From Sphingomonas quercus (GTDB taxonomy: Bacteria > Pseudomonadota > Alphaproteobacteria > Sphingomonadales > Sphingomonadaceae): a stretch of 64,000 nt of DNA. Position numbers and translations under genes: made by a program. Shown here piece after piece: positions 20,150 through 29,869 of this stretch (positions within the stretch are counted from its first letter, which is position 1; each line of letters starts with the position of its first letter). The stretch covers positions 186,001 to 250,000 of the forward strand of contig NZ_JAHKRT010000004.1 of NCBI RefSeq assembly GCF_018863195.1. The letters are read 5' to 3'. The notes beneath the pieces are model-generated. The model was not told the DNA's origin. It made no database searches and saw nothing but the letters and a program-made list of their open reading frames with translations.

Positions 20150-23100
20150 ATGAACGCCAGGAGGCGCCACGGTTTCTTTTTCTCCGCCGGTCTCACCGCC
20201 ATCGCAGTCGCGTTGACGACGCCGACTGCGGCATCGGCGCAGGATGGCTCGGCATTCTTCGATATTCCCGCGCAGGACCTCGGCATCGCGCTGCGCGCTT
20301 TCGGCAAATCGGCGAGGCAGCCCATCGCCTTCAACGGCGATCTGACGCGCGGCAAGAAATCGCACGCGATCAAGGGGGCATATGCCCCGCCCGCCGCGCT
20401 CAGGCTCCTGCTGGCGCAGTCGGGGCTGACCTTCCGCAGCGGCGACCATCGCGTGATCTTCGTCGAGGCGCAGGCCCAGTCGGCCGCCGGCCCGACGCCC
20501 GCACCCGAGCCGGCGCCCCCGGCCGCCGAGCCCGAGCCCGAGCCAGCCCCCTCATCCGCGCCGGTGATGGGCGCTAATCCGGGCGACGGCGAGATCATCG
20601 TCACCGGCTCGCGCATCGCGATCGCGGGCTACAAGCAGCCGACGCCGGTGACGGTGGTCAACGAGGCGGTGTTGCAGCGCGACGCGCGCTCGACCATCGG
20701 CGATTCCATCCGCCAGCTGCCCGCCGTCGGCTCCTCCGCCTCGCCATCGGGCGCGAACAACAACATCGTCGCCGGCAACACCGGCCTCGACACCGTCAAC
20801 CTGCGCCAGCTCGGCGTCACCCGCACGCTGGTGCTGTTCGACGGCCAGCGCGTGGTGCAGTCCAACGTCACCGGCCAGATCGACATGGGCACGCTGCCGA
20901 CGGCACTGGTGCAGCGTATCGACGTGGTGACCGCCGGCGCCTCCGCGGCGTGGGGTTCGGACGCGGTGTCCGGCGTGGTCAACCTGATCATCAACAAGAG
21001 CTTTGACGGGCTGCGCGGATCGGCCGAATACAACGACACCTACCAGTTCGACCGGCAGACCTATCGCCTGCAGTTCGCCGCCGGCACCGGCTTCGCCGAG
21101 GGCCGCGGCCGGGTGATCGTGGCGGGCAATTACTTCGAATCGGTCAATGGCGTATTCGCCAACGAACGCTCCTGGAACACCTACCGCAACCTGGTGAATA
21201 ACACCCCGGCAGCGATAGCCGCGGGTGGGCCGCGGCTGATCCACGCCGACAATGCCGGCATGGCCGGCGCCACCACGGGCGGCCTGATCGTCGGCGCCTG
21301 CCGGGTCGCGATCACCGCGGGCGGCTGCCCGGCGGGCCAGGGCGTGGCCAACTTCAACCTGCTGAACCAGCAGTTCAAGGGCAGTTCAGCGACGCTGGCG
21401 CCCTACAACATCACCAATGTTTCGGGCACGATCGCCGCCAACACCGACACGCTGCCGGGCGCGACCAACAATATTGCCGTGCAATACAACACGACGTCGC
21501 TGTTCGGCTACACCAGCTACGAATTCGCGGATTGGCTGAAGGCTTCGGTGCAGCTCAATTACGGCCGCACCTTCTCGCGCAACAATTCGGTGCCCTATGT
21601 CCGCATCGGCGCGACGGGCGCGGTGCCGATCCGCATCGACAACCCGTATCTGCCCGCCTCGGTGGTCGCGGCGATGACCGCGGCGGGCGTGCAGACCATC
21701 CAGATCGGCACGAACAACATCACCAACATCGACGCCGACAGCCTCTCCTACAAGTCGCAGCGCGAGAATTCGATCGGCATGCCGGTGGCGACCACCACGC
21801 GCAAGCTGAAGCGCGGCGTGTTCTCGCTGGAGGGCCGCCTGGGCGGCGACTGGAGCTGGAACGCCTATTTCCAGCGCGGCGAGGTGGAGCTCTACCAAAC
21901 TACCGAATCCAACAACATCATCCCGAACTACAACAAGGCGGTGGATGCGGTGCGCAACGCGGCCGGAGCCATCGTCTGCCGGGTCAACGCCGATGCGATC
22001 ACCACCAATGACGATGCGGCCTGCCGGCCGCTGAACATCATCGGCGAGGGCAATGCGAGCCAGGAGGCGATCCGCTACGTCAACGTCAAGCCGGGTCAGA
22101 ACTTCCAGCGACAGAAACTGACCGAAAATGTCGTCGCCGCCTCGATGCAGGGTTCGTTGCCGTTCGGCTTCGCCGCCGGCAACATCGCCGTCGCGTTCGG
22201 CGCCGAGCGCCGCACCGAGAAGGGCGCCATCACGAACGACGCCGGCGCCCAGGCCCGCAACGTCTATCCGGTGGCGAACTTCCCCTCGTTCTTCGGCAAA
22301 TACAATGTGGAAGAGGCCTTCGTCGAACTGGACGTGCCGATCATCGAGGACGGCTTCGTCCGCTCGCTGAGCTTCAACACTGCCGGCCGCGTGACCTGGT
22401 ATTCCACCAGCGGCCAGGTGGAGACATGGAAGGTCGGGCTGCTCAGCCAGCTCAACAATGACCTGCGCGTCCGCGCCACGCTCAGTCGCGATATCCGCGC
22501 GCCCAACCTGAACGAGCTGTATTCGACAGGCTTGCAGACGCAGTCCACCGCGGTCGACCCGAAGACCAACCAGTCGGTGCTGATCTTCACCTTCGGCAGC
22601 GGCAATCCGAACCTGACGCCAGAGCGCGCCACCACCCTTTCGGGCGGCATCGTGCTGTCGCCAAGCTGGCTGCCGCGCTTCAACATCAGCCTCGATTATT
22701 ATGACATCAAGTTGAAGGACGTGATCGCGTCGATCAACGCGCAGGAGGTGCTGCGCCGCTGCAACGCCGGCGACGCGCAGTTCTGCCCGCAGCTGGTGTT
22801 CAACGGACCGGGCGGCGCGCTGAGCCAGATCAACACCTTCCCGCAGAATCTGGCGGCGCAGCGCACATCGGGCCTGGATTTCCAGACCGACTACACCTTC
22901 CCGGCGCTGGGTGGCGACGTGCAGGTGCGTGTGCTCGGCAACTACGTCCTCCGGCTGAACCAGGATCAGCTCGGCGTGCAGGTGAAGGCGGCGGGCGCGA
23001 TCGGTTCGGACCAGCCGTTCACCGGCTTCCCGCGGGCCCGCGTCACCGCCAGCGCGACATGGGACAAGGACAAGCTCTCGCTGACCGCGCAGACCCGCTT

Positions 23101-23377
23101 CATTGGCGCGGCCAAGCTGGTCTATACGTGGAAGAGCGGCGTCGACGTGGACGACAATTCGGTGCCGGCGATCGCCTATATCGACCTGCGCGGATCCTAT
23201 CAGCTCACCAGGAATGTCCAGCTGTTCGGGACAGTGGATAATCTGCTCAACCAGGATCCGCCCAATGTTGCCGGCGGCCCCACCAACGGCCTGATCTACA
23301 CCAGCACGCCGACGTCGAGCACGCTCTACGACCTGCTCGGGCGCCAGTATCGGATCGGCGTGCGGTTCAAATTCTGA
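20150..23377 (+). CDS. TonB-dependent receptor with N-terminal STN signalling domain
   Basis: A 1075-residue outer-membrane receptor. A signal peptide ends near AASAQ. The STN domain follows (about residues 40-95, FDIPAQDLGIALRAFGKSA), then a Pro/Glu-rich linker, a plug domain starting at EIIVTGSRI and a large beta-barrel ending in RIGVRFKF with the expected terminal Phe. With the FecI/FecR pair directly upstream it is a transducing transporter. The ligand is not evident: no siderophore or sugar utilisation gene adjoins. ATG 20150 with GGGGGAGG is chosen over the upstream ATG at 20075. The Asn/Thr-rich barrel resembles sphingomonad receptors for complex organic substrates. Confidence 0.93.
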   Translation: MNARRRHGFFFSAGLTAIAVALTTPTAASAQDGSAFFDIPAQDLGIALRAFGKSARQPIAFNGDLTRGKKSHAIKGAYAPPAALRLLLAQSGLTFRSGDHRVIFVEAQAQSAAGPTPAPEPAPPAAEPEPEPAPSSAPVMGANPGDGEIIVTGSRIAIAGYKQPTPVTVVNEAVLQRDARSTIGDSIRQLPAVGSSASPSGANNNIVAGNTGLDTVNLRQLGVTRTLVLFDGQRVVQSNVTGQIDMGTLPTALVQRIDVVTAGASAAWGSDAVSGVVNLIINKSFDGLRGSAEYNDTYQFDRQTYRLQFAAGTGFAEGRGRVIVAGNYFESVNGVFANERSWNTYRNLVNNTPAAIAAGGPRLIHADNAGMAGATTGGLIVGACRVAITAGGCPAGQGVANFNLLNQQFKGSSATLAPYNITNVSGTIAANTDTLPGATNNIAVQYNTTSLFGYTSYEFADWLKASVQLNYGRTFSRNNSVPYVRIGATGAVPIRIDNPYLPASVVAAMTAAGVQTIQIGTNNITNIDADSLSYKSQRENSIGMPVATTTRKLKRGVFSLEGRLGGDWSWNAYFQRGEVELYQTTESNNIIPNYNKAVDAVRNAAGAIVCRVNADAITTNDDAACRPLNIIGEGNASQEAIRYVNVKPGQNFQRQKLTENVVAASMQGSLPFGFAAGNIAVAFGAERRTEKGAITNDAGAQARNVYPVANFPSFFGKYNVEEAFVELDVPIIEDGFVRSLSFNTAGRVTWYSTSGQVETWKVGLLSQLNNDLRVRATLSRDIRAPNLNELYSTGLQTQSTAVDPKTNQSVLIFTFGSGNPNLTPERATTLSGGIVLSPSWLPRFNISLDYYDIKLKDVIASINAQEVLRRCNAGDAQFCPQLVFNGPGGALSQINTFPQNLAAQRTSGLDFQTDYTFPALGGDVQVRVLGNYVLRLNQDQLGVQVKAAGAIGSDQPFTGFPRARVTASATWDKDKLSLTAQTRFIGAAKLVYTWKSGVDVDDNSVPAIAYIDLRGSYQLTRNVQLFGTVDNLLNQDPPNVAGGPTNGLIYTSTPTSSTLYDLLGRQYRIGVRFKF

Positions 23378-23455
23378 TCCGAAGCGAGCCGGTTCGGGCG
23401 AGGCCGCCGTGCCCCTCTGGCAGGTGCGTCCGTCAACTCACCGGATCGATATGGT

Positions 23456-23487
23456 GCCGGCATCCCAGTCGCGATCGGGATGCCGGC
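23456..23487 (+). terminator. Hairpin after the TonB-receptor gene
   Basis: An 11-bp stem (GCCGGCATCCC with GGGATGCCGGC) around a ten-base loop, about 80 bases past the receptor stop. There is no clear T-tract, so this is a candidate only. It lies between convergent genes. Confidence 0.45.
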
Positions 23488-23539
23488 GCTGTCATCGCGG
23501 CCGATGCGACGCTGAACGCCGGCTTCGCCATCACCGGGC

Positions 23540-24205
23540 TTAAGCGGCGCCCGCCTGTCCGGGGCCGGCCCATGGCGACGCCCGCATCAGGCCGCAGAAG
23601 TCGCGACGATGGAAATGCGGGTCCTTGTCGACCATTACGTCGGCAAGGCCGGTACCTTGGGTGGTCTGCGGACGATGCGCGAGCCCGTCATAGAGAGCCT
23701 GCAGGAAATCCTCGACGAAGTGCGGCGGATGCGGGAAAGCCGCGGCGACGGCCCGCCGCTCGTCGTCCGTGAAGTCGCCGAAGCCGAGGCCGACAATGTC
23801 CATCATCACGCCCTCGGCGGTGAGCGCCGCGATCGGATCGAGATGCTGCGGGATGCCCGGCGTGGTGTGGATGGCGATGGCAAGCCACACTTTCGCGATA
23901 TCGGCGTCGCCGATGCCGCGGCCGCGCAGGAAATCGCGGGCGGCATTGGCGCCGTCAACCTCGAAGCGCATCTGGCTGTCGCGAAAGCCCGCGGTCAGGC
24001 CGACATCGTGGAACATGGCGGCCGTGTAGAAAAGCTCCGGGTCTACGCTCAGCCCCTTGCGCATTCCCGCGAACATGCCCCAGAGATAGACGCGCGCAGA
24101 GTGGTGGAACAGCAGGTCGCTCTCGGTATCGCGAATGAACTGCGTGACGTCACGCGCCAATTGGCTGTCCGGAATCCTGATTCCGGAAATCTCGTCGATG
24201 ATCAT
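23540..24205 (-). CDS. HD-domain hydrolase, cyanamide hydratase-like
   Basis: A 221-residue HD-superfamily protein. The metal-binding residues are visible in LLFHHSARVYLWG, AMFHDVGL and AIAIHTTPG, an arrangement I associate with cyanamide hydratase-like proteins. True substrates of bacterial members are mostly unknown. The start at 24205 follows GGAGG by seven bases; the frame is open to 24283. A close paralogue is encoded at 35535-36194, sharing the motif order and a similar C-terminal DPHFH pattern. It precedes no obvious operon partner, though an SDR gene lies 100 bases upstream on the same strand. Confidence 0.82.
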   Translation of the reverse strand: MIIDEISGIRIPDSQLARDVTQFIRDTESDLLFHHSARVYLWGMFAGMRKGLSVDPELFYTAAMFHDVGLTAGFRDSQMRFEVDGANAARDFLRGRGIGDADIAKVWLAIAIHTTPGIPQHLDPIAALTAEGVMMDIVGLGFGDFTDDERRAVAAAFPHPPHFVEDFLQALYDGLAHRPQTTQGTGLADVMVDKDPHFHRRDFCGLMRASPWAGPGQAGAA

Positions 24206-24304
24206 CTGACCGCCTCCGTCAAATCCCTGATCGGCCCGAGATAAATTCGTCGCCACTGGGAACAAGGCACCAGAAATCGACAAAGACGGTGGACCAAATG
24301 GCGT

Positions 24305-25024
24305 TCAGCCGGAAGCCTTGCCGACGGATCCGCCGCCATCGACGAACAAGGTCTGCCCCGTCACATAGCCGGCTCCGTCGGACAGGAAGAACAGCACGGC
24401 GGGCGCGATCTCGTCCGGCCTGCCCAGGCGGCGCATCGGGATATCGCGGATGAACGAGGCTTCGGCCTCGCTGCCTTCCGGCGAATTCTGGCGGAAGAGT
24501 TCGGTGGCGACCGGGCCGGGCGCGACCGAATTGACGGTGATGCCGGTCTCGGCCAGCTCGAGCGCCCAGGTCCGGGTCAGGTTGTCGACGGCAGCCTTGG
24601 TCGCCCCGTAGGCGGAGCGGCGGCGCATGCCGAGCACCGTCAGGCTGGTAACGTTGACGATCCGGCCCCAGCCCCGCTCCCGCATGCCCGGCAGGAAAGC
24701 CTGGGTGGCGAGCACCGTGGAATAGATATTCATCCGCACGAGATGATCCAGGGCGTCCAGATCGATGCTGCCGAGATCCTGCAACCGCACGGCGCCGGCA
24801 TTGTTCACCACCCCGTCTACCGCGTGCTCGCGGGCGAGATCGGCGAACGCCCGCGCCGCCGCCGCGCTGTCGCCCAGATCGATCGGGACGAGCGTGCCGG
24901 GGAAGCTTTCATCCTGTCCGCGGGCGATGCCGATCACGCGATGTCCCGTCGCGGCGAGCTGGTCTGCGATCGCCCGGCCGATCCCCTTGCTGGCGCCGGT
25001 GACGAGGAAAGTGCGGTGAGCCAT
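24305..25024 (-). CDS. SDR family oxidoreductase
   Basis: A 239-residue short-chain dehydrogenase/reductase. The cofactor motif TGASKGIG, the NNAG motif and the catalytic YGATK (Ser before, Tyr-x3-Lys) are all present, with typical length and a C-terminal GQTLFVDGG. It resembles 3-oxoacyl-ACP reductase-like enzymes, but the substrate is unknown. ATG 25024 is chosen over an upstream ATG because the Rossmann strand begins directly after. It lies downstream of the alpha/beta hydrolase and a small overlapping frame, probably in one transcript. Confidence 0.9.
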   Translation of the reverse strand: MAHRTFLVTGASKGIGRAIADQLAATGHRVIGIARGQDESFPGTLVPIDLGDSAAAARAFADLAREHAVDGVVNNAGAVRLQDLGSIDLDALDHLVRMNIYSTVLATQAFLPGMRERGWGRIVNVTSLTVLGMRRRSAYGATKAAVDNLTRTWALELAETGITVNSVAPGPVATELFRQNSPEGSEAEASFIRDIPMRRLGRPDEIAPAVLFFLSDGAGYVTGQTLFVDGGGSVGKASG

Positions 25025-25047
25025 ATCCGTGTTTCCCTTGGTGAAGA

Positions 25048-25188
25048 TCATGCCTGCCGATGCGCATATACCAGATCGCCGGTCCAGCCCCGGGCGCCGG
25101 CGGCATAGAAGCTGCTCTCACCCAGGATCGCGGCGATGCGGGGAAACGGTCGTTCGTCGGCGGCCCAAAGCCCCCCGCGTTGCTTCAC
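25048..25188 (-). CDS. Possible 46-residue small protein or gene remnant
   Basis: A short frame starting with GTG at 25188, overlapping the hydrolase stop as GTGA and ending 23 bases before the SDR start. The predicted peptide has a natural-looking composition (segments RIAAILGESSFYAAGARG and WTGDLVYAHRQA). It could be a translationally coupled small protein, or the 3' end of a gene truncated by recombination. I do not recognise the family. Confidence 0.3.
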   Translation of the reverse strand: MKQRGGLWAADERPFPRIAAILGESSFYAAGARGWTGDLVYAHRQA

Positions 25189-26114
25189 CCATTTTCGTCC
25201 AGGAACCCGCGAACGAGCTTGATCGTCGCGGCCGGCTGCTCCTCCATCAGCCAATGGCCGGCGTCCGGGACGATGCCTCCGGTCACGTTGGTGGCCGCGA
25301 ACCGCATCACCGCCGCCATCTGCTGCCCGAAGGATTTCTCGCCACCGATGGCCAGCACCAGCATCTCCAGCTTTCCGGCGGCAAGGAACGCCCTGTTGTC
25401 GATCGCATCCTGATCGAACGCCGCGAACTGCGCAAAGCCGGCGTGCATCGCGCCGGGCGCGGCATAGAGCGCGGCATAATGCTGGCGCGAGCCCTCGCTG
25501 AAGCGGGCCGGCGTTGCCGAGAATTCGTTCCAGAACCGGTCCAGATAGATGCGCTCCCGCCCCGCCACCAGCCGCTCCATGTCCGGACCGCCGAAGCGGA
25601 AATGCCACAGCAGCGGGTTTTTGAGGATTTCTTCCCATGGCCCGATGCCGGGAAGCGGCGCGTCCATGAGCACGAAGCGCTTGATCCGATCGCGATGTTC
25701 GGCCGCGAATGCGTAGCCCACCATGTTGCCGATATCGTGGGTGACGAGATCGACGCGGCCGACGCCGATCGCATCGAGCATGCCGGCCATGTCCTCGCCC
25801 TGCGTCTTCTTGTCATAGCCTGTCGCCGGGCGGGCAGAGAGCCCCATCCCGCGCAAATCCGGGACGATCACCATGTGATCGCGCATCAGCTCGCGCGCGA
25901 GGGGCGCCCACATGTCGCCGGTCTCACCATAGCCGTGAAGCAGCAGCACGGCCGGCCCGCGCCCGCCGATGCGGACATGCAGGGTGGTTCCGTTGGTCGC
26001 GACATGCTGGACGTGGAAGGCAGGAGGGAAGACGAAGTCCTGCGCGACGGCTGGCGCCGAACCGAGGCCAAGCGCCATGATCATGGTCGCTGCCGCGCAT
26101 AGGAATGATCTCAT
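25185..26114 (-). CDS. Exported alpha/beta hydrolase, epoxide hydrolase/dehalogenase-like
   Basis: A 309-residue alpha/beta hydrolase with an N-terminal signal peptide (cleavage near PAVAQ). The oxyanion HGYGE is at about residue 60, and the nucleophile is Asp127 in THDIGNMVG, which points to the epoxide hydrolase/haloalkane dehalogenase group rather than an esterase (which would have Ser). The catalytic His is in DAGHW near the C-terminus. Export is unusual for this group. It is divergent from the LysR regulator at 26258, which probably controls it together with the SDR gene downstream. Confidence 0.85.
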   Translation of the reverse strand: MRSFLCAAATMIMALGLGSAPAVAQDFVFPPAFHVQHVATNGTTLHVRIGGRGPAVLLLHGYGETGDMWAPLARELMRDHMVIVPDLRGMGLSARPATGYDKKTQGEDMAGMLDAIGVGRVDLVTHDIGNMVGYAFAAEHRDRIKRFVLMDAPLPGIGPWEEILKNPLLWHFRFGGPDMERLVAGRERIYLDRFWNEFSATPARFSEGSRQHYAALYAAPGAMHAGFAQFAAFDQDAIDNRAFLAAGKLEMLVLAIGGEKSFGQQMAAVMRFAATNVTGGIVPDAGHWLMEEQPAATIKLVRGFLDENG

Positions 26115-26257
26115 CCTGGCTCTCCCCCGTCGCGCGGGCGTGCCGATCGCGATCCTGCGGTCGGCTGGCAGGCGCGGCCTGTCCGGAATTTATGCTAGGC
26201 CGCTGCAGACAAGGGTAGGGCGGAAGGTCCGAACCAATTTTTCGGAGATCGCGAACG

Positions 26258-27163
26258 ATGAAGCTTGACGGCATAATCGCCTTCGTCACCGTCGCCGACT
26301 GCGGTTCGGTCAACGAGGCGGCGCGCCAGTTGCGCCTGTCCAAATCCACCGTCAGCGAGCGGCTGACCGAACTGGAACATTCGCTCGGCGCGAGGCTGGT
26401 CAGCCGCAACAGCCGTCGTTTCGCCCTGACCGAGGACGGTGTCGCCTTGCTCGAGCGCGCGCGCCGCATCGTCCGCGAGACCAACGAGGCGAAGGAAGAG
26501 CTTACCCGTCGCCGCGGGGAGATCTCCGGTCATGTCCGCCTGGCGGTTCCGAGGGCATTCGGGGACCTGCACCTCGGCCCGGCCCTCTATGATTTCATGC
26601 AGCGTCATCCCGACGTCACGATCACCGCCGATTTCGACGATCGGATCAGCGATCTCGGCAGCGCGTTCGACGCGATCGTCCGCATCGCGCCCGCCGAGCT
26701 GCCGAAGCTGGCCACCGAGCGACTGACGATAAGCCGCCGCACGCTGGTGGCGGCGCCCTCCTATCTCGATCGCCACGGGCGGCCGGGCAGCGTCGCGGAT
26801 CTGGAGCGGCACCAGGCCATCCACTATATGGATCGCGGCCCCGACGACTGGACGTTCAGGGCCGAGATCGAGCGGGTGGTCGCCCGCGTCGAGCCGAGGC
26901 TGCGGATCACCTCCTGCTTCGCGATGCGCGATGCGGCGATCGCCGGACTGGGCATCGCCTGGCTGCCGACTTTCCATAGCCATCAGGCCATCAGGAGCGG
27001 CGCGCTCGAACTGCTCGACATCGGCGTCGATCCGGACATCACGCCGATCACCATCGCCTATCACAATGGCCATGGCGCGCCCGCCCGGCTCCGCGCGCTG
27101 ATCGATCATCTGAAGCTGGCCTTCGGAGATCCGCCCCGTTGGGATGACGGCCTCGACCTTTGA
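26258..27163 (+). CDS. LysR-family transcriptional regulator
   Basis: A 301-residue LysR regulator. The winged helix-turn-helix is at about residues 5-65 (SVNEAARQLRLSKSTVSERLTELEHSLGARL would be its core) and the co-inducer-binding domain fills the rest. It is divergent from the alpha/beta hydrolase gene with 143 bases between starts, the usual layout for a regulator and its target. The inducer cannot be inferred. Confidence 0.92.
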   Translation: MKLDGIIAFVTVADCGSVNEAARQLRLSKSTVSERLTELEHSLGARLVSRNSRRFALTEDGVALLERARRIVRETNEAKEELTRRRGEISGHVRLAVPRAFGDLHLGPALYDFMQRHPDVTITADFDDRISDLGSAFDAIVRIAPAELPKLATERLTISRRTLVAAPSYLDRHGRPGSVADLERHQAIHYMDRGPDDWTFRAEIERVVARVEPRLRITSCFAMRDAAIAGLGIAWLPTFHSHQAIRSGALELLDIGVDPDITPITIAYHNGHGAPARLRALIDHLKLAFGDPPRWDDGLDL

Positions 27164-27223
27164 ACGCCGGGCCGCTGTCACCGGGGTGCCGCTGCGCATA
27201 GAGATCGCGCGGCCCAAGGCCGA

Positions 27224-28216
27224 TCACGCTCCGATTTCGATGACGAGCTTGCCCTGCGCCGTCCGCTGCTCGATCGCGGCATGGGCGTCCGCGACATGAT
27301 CCAGCGTGTAGCGATGTTCATCAAGCCGCGGGACGAGCAGGCCGGCGTCGGCCATGCGCGCCGCCTCGCGCATGATCTCGCCATGATGCGCCCTGCCCTC
27401 GCCGGTGAGCAGCGGCAACAGGGTGAACACTCCCGAATAGGTGGCGGCGCGGAACGACAATGGGGCAAGCGCATGCGTTCCCCAGCCGAGCGCGCTCACC
27501 ACATGCCCGAAGCGCGCGACGGCGCGGAAGGAAGCATCGAGCACCGGACCGCCTACCGTGTCATAGACGACGTCGAACCCCCTGCCGCCGGTGTGGAGCG
27601 CCACATAATCCTCAACGGCCATCGCGCGGTCGATCGCTGTCGCGCCGAGGCTCTCGAGGAACGCCGCGCGGCGGGCATGGTCGGTGGCATAGACCCTTGC
27701 GCCGCGCGCGGCTGCGATCTGGATCGCCATATGACCGACGCCGCCGGCCCCGCCCTGGACGAGTACCGTCTGCCCGGGCTGCACGCCGACACGATCGACC
27801 AGACCTTCCCAGGCCGTGATGAAAACCAGCGGCACCGCGGCCGCTTCCCGCATCGACAGGCGCGCCGGCTTCGGCGCGAGCAGCGCGGCCTCCACCGCCG
27901 CGAACTCGGCGAGGCTGCCCTGATGGCCGCCGACCCCGCCGGTCATTCCCCACACCTCGTCGCCGGGGCGAAAGGCCGTCACCCCCGGCCCGACCGCCGC
28001 GACCGTCCCGGCGAGATCCATGCCGAGGATCGCCGGCAGCGGCATCGCGGCATGCGCTGCCTTGCCGGCGCGGATCTTGGTGTCGAGCGGGTTGACGCCG
28101 CTGGCGTGAATCCGGACCAGCACCTGCCCCGGCCGGGGCACCGGAAACGGAAGGCGCACGATGCGGAAGGGACCGTCCTGCTCGTCGACGATGGCGGCAC
28201 GCATGTCGTGGGTCAT
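27224..28216 (-). CDS. Zinc-independent quinone oxidoreductase-like MDR dehydrogenase
   Basis: A 330-residue medium-chain dehydrogenase/reductase. The N-terminal catalytic domain (ASGVNPLDTKIRAG, GMDLAGTV) lacks the structural zinc cysteine cluster, and the Rossmann motif is GGAGGVG (about residue 150), together typical of NADPH:quinone oxidoreductases. ATG 28216 is supported by AGGAGA seven bases upstream. A cupin gene lies 42 bases upstream on the same strand, so the two probably form an operon under the LysR gene at 28879. Confidence 0.9.
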   Translation of the reverse strand: MTHDMRAAIVDEQDGPFRIVRLPFPVPRPGQVLVRIHASGVNPLDTKIRAGKAAHAAMPLPAILGMDLAGTVAAVGPGVTAFRPGDEVWGMTGGVGGHQGSLAEFAAVEAALLAPKPARLSMREAAAVPLVFITAWEGLVDRVGVQPGQTVLVQGGAGGVGHMAIQIAAARGARVYATDHARRAAFLESLGATAIDRAMAVEDYVALHTGGRGFDVVYDTVGGPVLDASFRAVARFGHVVSALGWGTHALAPLSFRAATYSGVFTLLPLLTGEGRAHHGEIMREAARMADAGLLVPRLDEHRYTLDHVADAHAAIEQRTAQGKLVIEIGA

Positions 28217-28258
28217 GTTGGCGTCTCCTGACAGCAAAGCTGATCAATGTATTTCGGG

Positions 28259-28771
28259 TCAGGGCCTGGCGGCGACCGACGGCGTGCCGTCGGCCCAGTC
28301 CTGCCGGCCGGGCGCGAAGAAATCGATGTCGATGCTGTCCTCGGTGCAGCGGAACTCGTGCGGCACGTTGGGCGGAATGATCAGCACCGATCCGGCAGTG
28401 AGCACGAACTTCTTCTCCTGCGAGAAGACCTCACAGCGCCCCTTGGTGATCCAGGTAATCTGTTCATTGGCGTGATGATGGAGCGGGAATACGCCGCTGG
28501 CCTTCACCGTCCATTGAACGAACGTCGACTGGCCGCCGCTCAGATATTGGCGCTGGACCAGCGGCGAGACCTGCTCGACCGGCTGCACATCGAGCCGGTA
28601 GAGCAGCGGTTCGGCGGCGCTGTGCCCGCTGACGCTGGCGATGACGCCGCGGCCGGGCGCGGCGGTGACCGCCGGCGCGCCGGCCTGGAGCGGCGCCCGC
28701 TGGGCGGCGGCGGGCGCCACCAGCGCAGCCGCGGCGGCGAGCGGCAACAGGGCGAGAGAGGGAATGCGCAT
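28259..28771 (-). CDS. Exported cupin-domain protein
   Basis: A 170-residue protein with a signal peptide (cleavage near PAAAQ) and a single cupin domain at about residues 85-160. Metal-ligand histidines appear in HHHANEQ and a second cupin motif in PPNVPHEF. It may bind a metal and a small molecule in the periplasm. It is divergent from a LysR gene at 28879 and precedes the quinone-oxidoreductase-like gene. Confidence 0.85.
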   Translation of the reverse strand: MRIPSLALLPLAAAAALVAPAAAQRAPLQAGAPAVTAAPGRGVIASVSGHSAAEPLLYRLDVQPVEQVSPLVQRQYLSGGQSTFVQWTVKASGVFPLHHHANEQITWITKGRCEVFSQEKKFVLTAGSVLIIPPNVPHEFRCTEDSIDIDFFAPGRQDWADGTPSVAARP

Positions 28772-28878
28772 CGGGTCATCTCCGCATGAAACTGGACATC
28801 GCCTTCAGTCCCTCGCCTTTCGGCCCTTCATTGCTGATTGACTACCGACAGTTCCGAACAGCGGCTATGCATCGCTGA

Positions 28879-29763
28879 ATGAACTATGCTCGCCTCGATT
28901 GGGATGACCTGCGCCTGTTCCTCGGCATCGCGCGGGCCGGCACGCTGACCGCAGCCGCGTCGCGGCTCCGCCTCAGCCAGCCGACCGCCGGGCGGCGTCT
29001 GCGTACGCTGGAGGAGGTGTGCGGATGCGCGCTGTTCCAGCGCACGCCCGGCGGGTTCAGGCTGACCGACGAGGGCGAGGCCATGCTGCGTCACGCCGAA
29101 CGCATGGAGGAAGAGGCGCTCGCCCTGCAGCGGCAATTCGCCGGCAATGACGGCGAGCTCCAGGGCCAGCTCCGCATTTCCTCGTCGGACTGGTTCGCCA
29201 ATGTCGTGCTCGCCCCCGCCGCGGCTGCGTTCTGCGTGCACCATCCGCAGGTCACGATCGAGATCGTGGCCGATTTCCGCCTGCTCAGCCTCGACCGACG
29301 CGAGGCGGACCTCGTATTCCGGTTCCTGCCCTTCGACGCGCCGGACGTCGTCCAGCGCCGCTTTACCCATATACGCTACGATCTGTTTGCCTCCTCCGAC
29401 TATCTGCACCAGCGGGGGGCGCCGGAGCCGGCTTCCGACGGCGAGGGACACGCGCTGATCGGGATGGACAGCCAGTTCGACACGCTTGCCGACGTCGCCT
29501 GGCTGCGCCGCCGCTTCCCGCAGGCCCGCTTCGCGATCCGCAGCAACAGCCGCGAGGTGCAGGCAACGGCCTGCGCCCGCGGCACGGGGCTCGCAGCGCT
29601 GCCCAGTCTGCTCGGCCGCCAGCTTGGCCTGATCCCCCTCGAAGCCGATGAGCCGCCGCCCGGCCGGGACATCTGGCTCGGCTATCATGCCGACCTCAAG
29701 CGACTGCGACGGCTGCGCGCGCTGGTCGATCATCTATCGGCCACAGTCAGCGATCCGCTCTGA
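28879..29763 (+). CDS. LysR-family transcriptional regulator
   Basis: A 294-residue LysR regulator. The helix-turn-helix (GTLTAAASRLRLSQPTAGRR) is at about residues 17-36; the substrate-binding domain follows. The 107-base gap to the divergent cupin gene is the likely operator region. The zinc-free dehydrogenase gene at 29870 follows on the same strand and may also be a target. Confidence 0.92.
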   Translation: MNYARLDWDDLRLFLGIARAGTLTAAASRLRLSQPTAGRRLRTLEEVCGCALFQRTPGGFRLTDEGEAMLRHAERMEEEALALQRQFAGNDGELQGQLRISSSDWFANVVLAPAAAAFCVHHPQVTIEIVADFRLLSLDRREADLVFRFLPFDAPDVVQRRFTHIRYDLFASSDYLHQRGAPEPASDGEGHALIGMDSQFDTLADVAWLRRRFPQARFAIRSNSREVQATACARGTGLAALPSLLGRQLGLIPLEADEPPPGRDIWLGYHADLKRLRRLRALVDHLSATVSDPL

Positions 29764-29869
29764 CCAGCGCCATGCGTTGCTGCATGGTTGCCATGCCATA
29801 CTGGCCATGGCCGATCGAAACTGAACGGGCGATCCTGGCTTTCGTCACATCAAAGCGAGGAGATCAGAG

